Both the position numbers and the translations under genes were made by a program. A stretch of 12,105 nt of DNA from Capsaspora owczarzaki ATCC 30864 (lineage: Eukaryota > Opisthokonta > Filasterea), in assembly GCF_000151315.2 (NCBI RefSeq), contig NW_011887308.1:697131-709235 (forward strand), written 5' to 3'. The stretch's first letter is position 1. Every line of letters begins with the position of its first letter. Below are positions 1 to 8,387 of the stretch, in pieces. Below the pieces are notes generated by a model. The model did not search any database. It was not told the DNA's origin and worked only from the letters and a program-made list of their open reading frames with translations.

Positions 1-2808
1 TCACGCGGGTGCCGGGCGCAACAAGACCGTCCGCGTCCAGCTTGTCGTAGGACGAGTGACGCATGCCGGCGACAATCTCCAACGACGGCTTTTCAAACTC
101 TTCATCGCCGACATCGAGGCCGGCAGGCTTGACTTCGTCCTTGTACGAGCGGTAAAAGAGCGAGCGGAACAAGCCACGGTCGATTGCCGACTGGTTCATG
201 ACGACGGAATCTTCCTGGTTGTAGCCAGAGTAGACGGAAATGGCAACGATCGCGTTCATGCCAGCAGGCAGCGAGTCAAAGTGCAGGTACTCCATCGAGC
301 GCGTGGTGGTCAGGGGCTTTTGGGGATAGTAGAGCGTGTGCGACATGGTGTCCAGGCGCACTTGGAAGTTGCTAATGTACACACCCATGGCTTGCTTGCC
401 CATGGCTGATTGGTAGCAGTTACGCGGCGACTGGTTGTGATCCGGGAAAGGAATGATGGAGGCGCACACGCCGAGAATCATGGCCGGGTTGATTTCGCAG
501 TGCGTGTGCGTGGAGCAGTACGCGCCGCGGCCCTCACGACGGGCATAGTCCAAATCCTCGGGATGCATGGCAATCATGCGCGTCTCCTCTTCCTGGGTGT
601 CGATATACTCGATAACGCCGGTGGTGATGAGCTCGGGCCAGCGCATGGGGTTGTCAATGTGCTCGCCAGCACGGTCGGCCTGAGCGGCCTGCTTGAGCGC
701 GTCAATGTGCTCGCGACGAATGCTAAGACGCTCGTCTTCGACGACAAACAGGGGGCGCATGGCACGACCGGCATCAGAGTAGATGCGCAGCTCGCGCTCG
801 CGAATGTCCGGCACGATGGAGATTTCGGGACTAATATCCGTGCGCTGGCGGAGCTGGGCCAGCGTGCGCACCAGCTCGTTCGCCTGCGCGTGAATGCCGA
901 CCCAGCAGCCGTTGACAAAGATCTTGGTCGACTGCAAGATGCTCTGCGGCGTCGTCTCTTCGAGGTTTTCAGTGGCCCACTCTTCGAGGAACTCGATAAT
1001 GTGCAGCGCAGGCGAACCCACGGAAATGTACGCCATGAGCGCCAGGTTCTTGACAAGGCCGCATGCCTGGCCTTCGGGCGTCTCGGCAGGGCACATGACA
1101 CCCCATTGCGTGTTTTGGAGCTGACGCGGCTTGGCAAGCTTGCCCTCGCGACCGATGGGCGAGTTGAGGCGACGCAAGTGTGACAAGGTGGACGCATACG
1201 TCAGACGGTTGAGCACTTGGGAGACGCCCGCGCGTGACTCGTGCGCCTTCTTGGCGTCGCCCCAGTTGCCTGTGGCCAGAGAATACCGCAGACCATCTGA
1301 AATAATCTTGGCCTTGAAGGCCGCAAGGAGATTGAACTCGTGACGCTTGTCGACGTCCTTTTGGAGGGAGGCCTTGACGTCCTTGATGAGCTTGCGGAAG
1401 AGGAGGCGGAAGAGGCCGCCAACAAGAGCGCCAGCCAAGTCGCAGCGCTTGTTGCCGTAATGATCGCGATCGTCGAGTTCACGACGGCCCAGTGCGGCCT
1501 GCAGCAGACGGTGGACAATGTAACCGAAAAAGTAGGCCTTCTTGGTTTCCGAGTGGTCCGTCACGCCGACGTGGGGCAGCAGCTCTTTTTGCAGAATCTC
1601 CTTGGCGTAGCGAATGCGGTTTTCGCGCGTCGCGCCCTGTACCAAACCACGCTTGCCAATAAAATCGAGCGCCACTGGCTGCTCCTGAATAGGCAGCGCT
1701 TCTTCCAGCGAAAAGCGGAGCATTTCCATCATCTCTTGGTCCTGGTAGTCGTAAATGACGTGGTCGAGCACATCGCGGTCCGACACAAAGCCGAGTGCGC
1801 GGAAGACGACGACAATGGGGATGTCGGTCTTGATGTAGGGCAGGGTGCACTGAATGCGGTTGCCAGCAGACTCGCCCTTGCTCTGTCCACGCGTGAGCAT
1901 CTTGGTGTACAGCGTATTGGCAGGGCGGTGGCCCGTTTCGAGCGCCGAGCGGATTTCAGCCACGTACGAGTACTTGGCCGGGGGCTTGCGATGGAAGACG
2001 TACACATTGTTGTTGGCCATGCGCTCCTGGGCGATCAGCACTTTCTCAGAGCCGTTAATCACAAAGTAGCCGCCTTGGTCGTACGGGCACTCGTTCATCT
2101 TTTCGAGCTCATAATCCTTCTTGTTGAAGAGCGCGCAGTTCTTTGAGCGCAGCATCATTGGGATTTGGCCGAGATACACCTTGTCCAAGATCTTGACTTC
2201 CGGTGGCTCCTCGACGCCATTCTCGTCGTATCGGAACATTTCGCGCTTGAGATTGACGTACAATCGGCACGCATAGCTGTTTTTTTTTTGAAGGATGCAA
2301 GAAAACCAAAAAAATAAGTCAACAAAAAACAAATAAAAGTGAGATTTTTCGGCAGAACAAAAGAAAAAAAACGACACTTTTGTTGGTTTTTTTTTTTGTG
2401 GTTTGCTTGGACTCACGTCAAGTTTCGCAATCGTGCTTCGTTCGGGAAGAGGGCGTGGTTGTAACCATCGCTTTCCGTGATGGTGGGATGTGAAATGAAA
2501 ATGTTGTCAAAGCTCACGACGTAGCGGGGAGGGGCGACCTCGTCGGCATCCAAAAACTGTCGCTCGACCTTGAGCTCGAGGGTGCCTTGCTCGCTGATGA
2601 GCTCGGGAATGGTGAGCGAGATAAAGTCGTCGAACGAGTCGAGCTGCTGACGGACCAGGCCCTTGTTCTTGAAGAAGGAGCGAATGACGACCCAGGTGTC
2701 TTCCTGCGTGATCACCTCCTCGTACTCCTCGGCGTGACTTTGCTGGTGAACATGGTGCTCGGGCTCGGACCGCACCTCAATGTTCTCATCGTAGTAGTCG
2801 TCGTACAT
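1..2808 (-). CDS. RPB2: RNA polymerase II second-largest subunit RPB2 (partial, C-terminus beyond left edge)
   Basis: RPB2 is the second-largest catalytic subunit of nuclear RNA polymerase II and forms the lobe, protrusion and hybrid-binding side of the active centre. Exon 1 is 2808-2417, the intron 2416-2277 and exon 2 2276-1; the spliced frame is open for 889 residues. The start is [10 protein letters not shown], as human RPB2 starts MYD; the frame runs upstream only to a TTG. Family motifs seen: the N-terminal helix with [13 protein letters not shown] (50-62), [17 protein letters not shown] (743-759) and [13 protein letters not shown] (815-827), whose acidic pair E819/D820 matches the conserved E/D near the active-site metal. 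The N-terminal helix and these motifs point to Pol II rather than the Pol I or Pol III paralogues. The yeast protein has 1224 residues, so roughly 320 (rest of hybrid-binding domain, wall, anchor, clamp) lie outside. The His/Gln cluster at 18-25 is local low complexity. I saw no frameshift or internal stop. Confidence 0.97.
2277..2416 (-). other. RPB2: RPB2 intron 1 (140 bp)
   Basis: On the minus strand the donor reads GTGAGT at 2416-2411 and the acceptor ACAG ends at 2277. Removal joins AC|C within Thr131, giving [14 protein letters not shown], which matches the family at this point. The intron is dominated by A and T runs, unlike the GC-rich exons beside it. Confidence 0.93.
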
Positions 2809-3579
2809 GATGAAGAGGGAGTGAGCCTGCAGCAAGAATGGGAGAGTGCAAAGCAGTCAGAACGACAACTCCAACCAAAACCAAGAGCAATCCGTCGCGC
2901 TGTTCGTCAGTCCCGCCATTCAGTCAAGCTGGTGGAAGACACCAATGCCGCCAAAACACCCGAGGCCGATCCGACGACGACGGGGTTGCATGAGCGAAGA
3001 GTCCAGTTCGAGTTGAATGGCGGGAAAACGGAACTTTTTGGGCCGCGCGCACCTTTCCCCCCCCCCCACCTCCCCCGAACCTGGCGCCGGTCGATCGTTG
3101 GAAGAGGCTTGCAATCGACATGCACACCGCCTATCTGGTGCGAGGGCGTGGTCTGCCAACGCTCTTGGTTTCGGGGGCAAAGAAGGGTCGACCACCTCAT
3201 GCAGAAAACGCGCATCCAACGATCGCTGCTTTTTGTTTTTTTTTCTTTGTCTTTGAATTGTTGTTCCGCTGATTCGAGTGTTGTTGTTGCAGAGCATTGT
3301 GGTGTTGGTGATGAGGAAGCGTGCTGCAACGTGATCTGATCGTAAGGCATCGGATACTCGGGCGTGGGAGAGAGGGAGCGGGGGGGGGGGGAACAGCAAC
3401 AGCATTCAAAGCAGTACCAAAGAACAAAGAACAAGAAAAGAAAAAAAAAAAAAAAAAAAAAAAGACTGAATTGAAATTGCAAAACAAAACAGCAAACAAA
3501 AAATCATCAATCTCACATCACGATTTCCCACCTAAACCCCTCACCCCCGACCAAACCGCCAATCACTCGACGTCATGCT
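2809..3579. other. Intergenic region: RPB2 5' flank and methyltransferase 3' flank
   Basis: No convincing gene in 771 bp. Open frames here are low-complexity by-products of homopolymers, with Phe/Lys runs from the A/T tract and no family resemblance. The region holds a run of 11 C (3057-3067), 12 G (3380-3391) and 23 A (3441-3463). It should contain the RPB2 promoter and 5'UTR and the 3'UTR of the minus-strand methyltransferase. On the minus strand, 2827-2832 reads CTGCAG after a pyrimidine-rich stretch and a CTGAC branch-like motif, just before the RPB2 ATG. It could be the acceptor of a 5'UTR intron, but no matching donor could be picked. Confidence 0.6.
3380..3463. repeat. Homopolymer tracts: G12 and A23
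   Basis: A run of 12 G at 3380-3391 is followed, after about 50 bp of A-rich sequence, by a run of 23 A at 3441-3463. Together with C11 at 3057-3067 they sit upstream of RPB2. Such tracts can exclude nucleosomes near promoters, but they may simply be slippage products. Confidence 0.85.
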
Positions 3580-4470
3580 TTACAAACTGGAGGGCTTGGT
3601 GGAGGAAGTCACAAACCAGGTGCTCGAGTACATGACCTCAAACTCTTTCGCGGCGAGGAGCGTCTGAATGTACCGATCGCACTCCTCGCGCGTGAAGGTG
3701 CCTTTGGTCACGAGCGACTCGGTCGCAAGTTGGGCCCGCTTGAGCCCCGGGTCGACTTGCTGAGGCGAGGTCAGCAGGAGCACCTCGGGCTGGACATGCA
3801 CGTCTGAGAAGCCGAGCTCCTGGCGGACGAGCAGCGGGACGCGCGTTCCGATCGAGTCTTGAGCAAACGACATGTTGGCGAGCGTCTTGATGTGCATTTC
3901 GACGAGGAACGGGTCTTCTGCAAAGCACGAAATGGTCGCCTTGTTCCCCTCGGTGACAACCAAGCGGCCGCCTGGACGAAGAACGCGAGCCATTTCGCGC
4001 AGCGCTTTCAGCGGGTCGGCCAGGTGCTGCAAGACACGCTCGGTGCGCACAGCATCAAAGCTGGCATCCTTGAACTGCGACAAGTCCTGCGCATCCGCCT
4101 GGGCGAAGACAATCTCGACATCGGCACGGACGAGGCCTGTGGCCACTTGCGCAGCGGCCAGCTCGCCGCCCTGCTTGACAAACGCCTCGTTAAAATCCAC
4201 GCCGACGGCCTTCGATCCGGCCGGCAGCAGCGCGGCAATCGCAATGACACTATGCCCAGCACCGCAGCCCACGTCGAGCACGCTCAGCGGCGCCGCGGGG
4301 TTTGCCGCGAGCAGCGGAGTCAGCAGCGCGTCGTACGTCCGCCGCTTGAGCGTGACGGCAGCCGCGTCCGTGTTGGTCTTGTTCAGGAAGTCCAGCATGC
4401 GCGCAGTGGCAGCCTTGTCAGACCACATGGCTGAGCCAGCAGCGGATGCGACAGGGTCACTCGACGCCAT
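3580..4470 (-). CDS. Class I SAM-dependent methyltransferase (Methyltransf_11/25-like, UbiE-type fold)
   Basis: A complete intronless 296-residue protein starting at ATG 4470 and ending with TAA. It has the Rossmann-fold methyltransferase order. Motif I is VLDVGCGAG (64-72), the SAM-binding glycine loop. The acidic residue after strand 2 is D92 in VGVDFN. QADAQDL (124-130) fits motif II, FDAVRTERVLQHLADP (138-153) motif III, and LRPGGRLVVTE (164-174) the post-III loop. By family knowledge it moves a methyl group from SAM to a small molecule or other acceptor; the C-terminal third that would set the substrate shows nothing I can name. No clear targeting signal is visible, so it is probably cytosolic. 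It sits tail-to-head upstream of RPB2 and shares a 140-bp divergent promoter with the plus-strand gene at 4611. Lack of introns and a bacterial-looking sequence make horizontal origin possible but unproven. Confidence 0.92.
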   Translation of the reverse strand: MASSDPVASAAGSAMWSDKAATARMLDFLNKTNTDAAAVTLKRRTYDALLTPLLAANPAAPLSVLDVGCGAGHSVIAIAALLPAGSKAVGVDFNEAFVKQGGELAAAQVATGLVRADVEIVFAQADAQDLSQFKDASFDAVRTERVLQHLADPLKALREMARVLRPGGRLVVTEGNKATISCFAEDPFLVEMHIKTLANMSFAQDSIGTRVPLLVRQELGFSDVHVQPEVLLLTSPQQVDPGLKRAQLATESLVTKGTFTREECDRYIQTLLAAKEFEVMYSSTWFVTSSTKPSSL

Positions 4471-4610
4471 AGAATCAAGTGGAAATTAGTGGAAAGTGGA
4501 ACTTGAAAGTGATTGATTTTGGCCAGATATGGTCGTGACCGGACACACCGTTCTCAATTTCAGTTCTCAATTTCAGTTCAAAAAGCACAGCTCTTCAACA
4601 AACCAAAAGA
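4471..4610. promoter_or_regulatory. Short divergent intergenic region (bidirectional promoter)
   Basis: Only 140 bp separate the methyltransferase ATG (minus) from the ATG of the small plus-strand gene, so promoter and 5'UTR sequence of both genes must lie here. It contains a perfect 13-bp tandem duplication, TTCTCAATTTCAG, at 4551-4563 and 4564-4576, just upstream of the plus-strand start. No clear TATA box is visible. The promoter role is inferred from gene arrangement. Confidence 0.6.
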
Positions 4611-5324
4611 ATGGTACTTCCGCAGCTGTTGGCGTTGGCAGTCGCCAAGAAAGTCGCCGTTTTCGTTGTCGCAAAGGTGCGCCACTTTTTTTTTGCTGTT
4701 GCCTTTCGTTGCTCTCAACGACGTTTGCAAAAAACACAAATCAATGATCATTTGCGCTAACTGGAAGAGATGAATCTACAATGTTGTGCTGGTGCGCAAT
4801 CGGTGCATCGTCAGGCGTACGGGTTCCCGCGACTCTACCGACGAGCGCTCGAGCTCAATCGAACCGTGGTTCGACCCAGCAGCCCGCAGCGTGCCGAAAA
4901 GTACCATGCATGGATCCGAAGTGGATTTACGTGGCCAAACACCTTGATGAAGCGCTTGCGAGAGTTTGCTGGAATGCCCGCGTCGCCTTCAGCAGGAGCA
5001 AGAGAAGGAGCAGGCGCAGGAGCAGGCGCAGGAGCAGGATCCCTGCCACCCAACCAACGGACAGCCCCAGTGTCGGGCGCAACTCCCGCAGCCCTGCGAC
5101 CAGCTGGACAGACAAACGCAACTCCACCAACGGCACCACCTGCCGGGCAAGCTCGCACCTCTGGAAATGCGCCGGTGGCGGATTGTGCTGCGGCGACCGC
5201 TCGGATTCAATCTGAAAACCGGTCATCACAAATCGCCAAGACGCAGCCGCCGCCACGCGACCACCCGGCTTCCCAATCATCCGCTCGGAGCCTGAGCAAG
5301 CAAGATCAGGAATCATCTGCATAG
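4611..5324 (+). CDS. Small uncharacterised protein, two exons, hydrophobic N-terminus and Ala/Gly/Pro-rich tail
   Basis: I do not recognise the family. Exon 1 is 4611-4676 (22 codons), the intron 4677-4814 (GTGCGC donor, TCAG acceptor) and exon 2 4815-5324 ending in TAG. The spliced protein has 191 residues. Splicing joins the helix MVLPQLLALAVAKKVAVFVV to AYGFPRLYRRALELNR (23-38) in phase 0, giving one long apolar-then-basic segment. That suggests a mitochondrial or membrane-associated N-terminus. Residues 50-57 (EKYHAWIR) and the following SGFTWPNTLMKRLREFAGM look like an ordinary folded region. After about residue 77 the protein is low complexity: an alternating Ala/Gly block at 83-97, then Pro/Thr/Ala/Ser-rich sequence that is probably disordered. 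The ATG lies in an A-rich context, and a possible AATAAA signal lies at 5435. An alternative without splicing would start at ATG 4770 and lose the apolar helix; the spliced form is preferred. Confidence 0.68.
4677..4814 (+). other. Intron of the small uncharacterised gene (138 bp)
   Basis: Donor AAG|GTGCGC and acceptor CGTCAG|GCG; a run of nine T lies near the 5' end. Read through, exon 1 meets an in-frame stop inside the intron, so removal is needed for a product of any length. Phase 0 on both sides. Confidence 0.65.
4991..5040 (+). repeat. GCAGGAGCAGGC-type minisatellite in coding sequence
   Basis: Imperfect tandem copies of a GCAGGAGCAGGC-like 12-mer encode the alternating Ala/Gly block of the gene at 4611-5324. 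The array is purine-rich (A/G with C) on the plus strand and likely length-variable between strains. Confidence 0.8.
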
Positions 5325-5493
5325 CAGTGATGGTCTGTTGCGAACCTTGCAAAGATCGTGGACGAATATCATTTTGTAATCGTTGTATTTAACATTGAAA
5401 ATTCTGCACAATCACAACTCCGCCATGAAACAACAATAAATGCGATGGTGACTCTCTTGCCATTGGTATCAAAAGCTTTGCGGTCATCTGCGG
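5325..5493. other. Convergent 3' intergenic region with a possible poly(A) signal
   Basis: The plus-strand gene ending at 5324 and the minus-strand gene ending at 5494 face each other across 169 bp. A plus-strand AATAAA at 5435-5440, about 110 bp after the stop, is a plausible polyadenylation signal for the first gene. No matching signal was seen for the minus-strand gene. Confidence 0.5.
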
Positions 5494-7299
5494 TCATGGT
5501 GCAAGGAACTGAGCGAGTGTTCGTTCGAGCGCCGAGAACGGGTGAGTGATTGTCAAGGTCGCTCCCACTGTGCTCTGATCAATCCGATGCGTGTACACGT
5601 TGTGCACTTCGAGACGATATTGCGGTGGAAAAGCCAGTTGTTGGCGTACGTGGGCTAGAACCCGATCAAGAGTAGCAAATTCGCGTAACGCGAGTTGGAG
5701 GCGAGTGCGGATGTCCTCGCGAAAGAGCTTGGCGGCCTCGGTCGCCTGTGCTGTCCAATCGCCGTCCTGTGCGCCAGGGCCTCGTGGCGCGTTCGTGCCA
5801 CTCGGTACGGGCCGCAAGAAGGTGAGGTGACTCACAACGGTTTGCAGAGACCCGGGAATGTTGATGAAGGCGCGGATGTCGACATTCACATTCACCCACG
5901 GGGACTGGGCATCAGCGCGCCGTGCCATCGCGAGGGTGGCTTCCAGCGTGAGCGAGATTCGAGGATCGTCGACGTTAAACTGGTCCGCGCAGCCAACACG
6001 AACCTGGGACATTTGCACGCGTCCAGTCGCGTCGGCAAACACTTCCTTCACTTCCTTCCGAAGAAACGATTGGACTAGTTCGGCGATGCGAACACACGGA
6101 ACTTGCACATCAATCACAGACAGTTGCGCAAAGTGCTGGATGAAGAGCTCCGTACCGTCGCCGAGCAATGGAAGGTCTGGTCGACTTTCCCGCCACTCTA
6201 GGACGAGTCGAGGCGGTCCAGGCTCAATCCACGCATTCCATGATGGTGGCAGTTGGCCGTGAGGAGCAGCGATCGGGCCAACTCCGGCCAACGCAAGCGA
6301 TACAGCGTGCGGGAGAGCATCGTGCCCAAGCCAGTTCTGGAGAAGAGTATTGGCCAATCTGGAGATGTTTTCTGCCCTAGCAGCAGTGGCAAGTGCATGC
6401 AAAGCGTTCGAGTAAGGCTGGAGACTCCAATCCACCTCCGGCTCAGCTTTGGGGCATTCGCTGCAGGTGGACGGTTGGAGTTGAACAGAGTGCATGACGA
6501 GGTTTAGTCGACCAGCGTCCATTCGCGGTTGAAGGGAAAATGCCAGCCGCAGGCATCCTCCTCCGTCACGCGAGTCTGATGGAAATGCCAGGCGCACAAA
6601 AGTGGTGAGTTGGAGAACAGCGACGCCCTCAAGCGCATCGCTCGTATCTAGGATTGTCCGGGTCTCGTCTGGGTGTCCAGCCGACCATGAATAGGCCGCA
6701 CCTGGCTCTTCGAGCGCGCGGCTGTCGACAGGCGACTGCTCTGAGCGAGAATCGCGGTTCCGATCGACAACCAGCACCGCAATCTTGACGGGCGAGCAAA
6801 GTTGTGCAGTAAAGCCCTGCGAGTTCGACACCGAAGCAATGCCATCGAGCACGTGTCTTTGTAGCTCCCGCTGCACTAACTTTGCAAATGCCTCCTGGTG
6901 CCGGGGAGCGGAGGCGAGCTGCAGCGTCATGGTGGTTTGCGCGATGGCCTTGTCCGGATTGAGCATCTTGACGCGCGCCGTTGCAAGCGGATCCTGGCCA
7001 TTGACTGAACTGTCGGCCTGCAAGCGCTCGAGGGCGGCAGCTTCGTCAAAGTCGACGAGGCTGAGCGGGTCTGCGTTCGCGGCGGTCGTAGATGGGTCAG
7101 TCCGATCCAACAACCTGTCGCCGGTTGGCGTCGACTGTGGCAAAGACGCGGTTGTAGCATGTGCGTGTTGGGCTGGGAGCATGGCCACGGTCACGAGCAG
7201 CGCGGCACAGACCAACAACAGGAGGCGGCTTTGACAAAGACAGAAGCATAACGATGGCGATCGACCGCCATGCTCACAGACAAGCGAGCGCGTACGCAT
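5494..7299 (-). CDS. Unrecognised secreted or membrane-anchored protein, 601 residues
   Basis: A complete intronless frame from ATG 7299 to TGA. It stays open about 54 codons further upstream, to a GTG, but no ATG is found there and ATG 7299 places a hydrophobic segment at the N-terminus. Residues 26-41 (LLLLVCAALLVTVAML) form a signal-peptide or single membrane helix, with an A-x-A type cleavage site at about 46-48 (AHA). A Cys-rich stretch (18-22) precedes it. The rest is mostly soluble, mixing amphipathic helices with strand-like segments, with one N-glycosylation sequon (N311-I-S). Two helices share a pattern, LVQRELQRHV (141-150) and LVQSFLRKEV (408-417), each followed by strand-like sequence; this may mark a degenerate internal duplication. 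Cysteines are few and scattered. I see no enzymatic motif and assign no function. It is divergent from RPA12 upstream and convergent with the gene ending at 5324. Confidence 0.8.
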   Translation of the reverse strand: MRTRSLVCEHGGRSPSLCFCLCQSRLLLLVCAALLVTVAMLPAQHAHATTASLPQSTPTGDRLLDRTDPSTTAANADPLSLVDFDEAAALERLQADSSVNGQDPLATARVKMLNPDKAIAQTTMTLQLASAPRHQEAFAKLVQRELQRHVLDGIASVSNSQGFTAQLCSPVKIAVLVVDRNRDSRSEQSPVDSRALEEPGAAYSWSAGHPDETRTILDTSDALEGVAVLQLTTFVRLAFPSDSRDGGGCLRLAFSLQPRMDAGRLNLVMHSVQLQPSTCSECPKAEPEVDWSLQPYSNALHALATAARAENISRLANTLLQNWLGHDALPHAVSLALAGVGPIAAPHGQLPPSWNAWIEPGPPRLVLEWRESRPDLPLLGDGTELFIQHFAQLSVIDVQVPCVRIAELVQSFLRKEVKEVFADATGRVQMSQVRVGCADQFNVDDPRISLTLEATLAMARRADAQSPWVNVNVDIRAFINIPGSLQTVVSHLTFLRPVPSGTNAPRGPGAQDGDWTAQATEAAKLFREDIRTRLQLALREFATLDRVLAHVRQQLAFPPQYRLEVHNVYTHRIDQSTVGATLTITHPFSALERTLAQFLAP

Positions 7300-7666
7300 C
7301 ACAGCATTCAATAGAGTTGAGGCTGGAATCTGACAAAGAGGGGAAGTGTGACTGGACTGAGCAGAAGGCGGAACGAACAGAGATGCGGATTGATCAACGC
7401 CGACAGCAAAACGCAAGAGCCCCAGAGTGGCAGCAATCCAAGATGCTGCTGAGAAACGCACAGAATAAGACTAGTAAGTGGAGATAATTCAGCAATGAAT
7501 GTTCACACAGTATTATTTTTGTTCTGAGCAACTCAGTCCAGATTTCCATTCACTCACTCACTCACTCACTCACTCATCTCGTTCATTCATTCATTCACCC
7601 CATTCTCTCATTCAAATGGGTAACTATGATACCTAGTGCGATTGACTCAACGTCGAGTGCACATGC
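7300..7666. promoter_or_regulatory. Divergent spacer between the secreted-protein gene and RPA12, with repeats and short uORFs
   Basis: These 367 bp separate two divergent start codons and must hold both promoters. The half next to 7299 stays open in the minus gene's frame but lacks an ATG. The other half has a CACT tetranucleotide array (7551-7576) and an ATTC array (7582-7597). Upstream of the RPA12 ATG there are ATGs at 7616 (ending TAG at 7634-7636), 7626 (different frame) and 7663 (ending TGA at 7684-7686, overlapping the main start). Confidence 0.6.
7551..7597. repeat. Tetranucleotide microsatellites (CACT)n and (ATTC)n
   Basis: About six CACT units at 7551-7576, then after a short break about four TTCA/ATTC units at 7582-7597. 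They sit 70-115 bp upstream of the RPA12 start codon, so length changes could affect its 5'UTR or promoter. Confidence 0.9.
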
Positions 7667-8356
7667 ATGGGTCGGCTCACCATTGATACGCGTTGTTGCA
7701 TGTGTGCAGCAACAGCCGACCTCGCATCTTCAAAGGCGCTGCCGTTCTGCAAGGACTGCGGCACCGTGCTGGATCTCTCTGCGGACGACGACTATGCATC
7801 GTGCAACGCGTGTGGCAAGTCGCGCGAGATGGCAGGTACGACGAGGCGCGCTCCAGTTGACACGACGCGCATGTGTCTCTCCATCTCGATCTCTCTCGCT
7901 CTCTCGCTCTCTATCTCGCCGTCTCGCTCAAACATGCACATGACGGGAAGGTGTAGTTTGCTCGGGTAAACGGGGGGGGGGCGCTTGTTTTTTGGTTCAG
8001 CCTGTGCGGACAGTCAGTCAGTCGGCTCTGGCCAATGCTCCACATGTGCCGCGCAAACCCCCTTCATCGACGCTGACACTCGTCGCTCGACTCAGACGCT
8101 GCCAATCATCGAAAAACCCATGACATGATTGCAGTCATATCACTGAAGCGACTGAAGCTGTCGTCTACACTCACGCTGCTGCGAAATGCTCGCTTGTTCT
8201 TGTGTTGCAGATTTTGAACTTCAAGTGACGCGATCGTACTCTCACCCATTCGCCTTCCAAAAGCCAAAGTACAACACAATGAAGGTCGGAAAGACCAAGG
8301 GTGCCACTGTACGTACATTGCGTTGCGTTGCTCGCTCAAGAAGAAGAATTTTTTTC

Positions 8357-8387
<31 letters not shown>

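Noticed and set aside
410-2146. Long plus-strand open frames (257 and 268 residues)
   Set aside because: They are antisense shadows of RPB2 exon 2 in a GC-rich coding region; the minus strand gives an unbroken RPB2 match.
3441-3463. A23 tract as the tail of a retrotransposed element
   Set aside because: No reverse-transcriptase sequence, target duplication or gene copy is seen beside it.
2587-3482. Open frames across the RPB2 5' flank on both strands, with poly-Phe or poly-Lys
   Set aside because: They arise from T/A and C/G homopolymers, run into RPB2 exon 1 antisense and resemble no family.
3859-4489. Plus-strand frames of 191 and 205 residues
   Set aside because: They are antisense to the methyltransferase, whose motifs are clear on the minus strand.
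7300-7461. N-terminal extension of the 601-residue protein to 7461
   Set aside because: The extension begins at GTG, not ATG, and would bury the signal-like segment internally. It would need an upstream spliced ATG, which I could not find.
7551-7597. CRISPR-like array
   Set aside because: These are simple tetranucleotide repeats without spacers, in a eukaryotic context.
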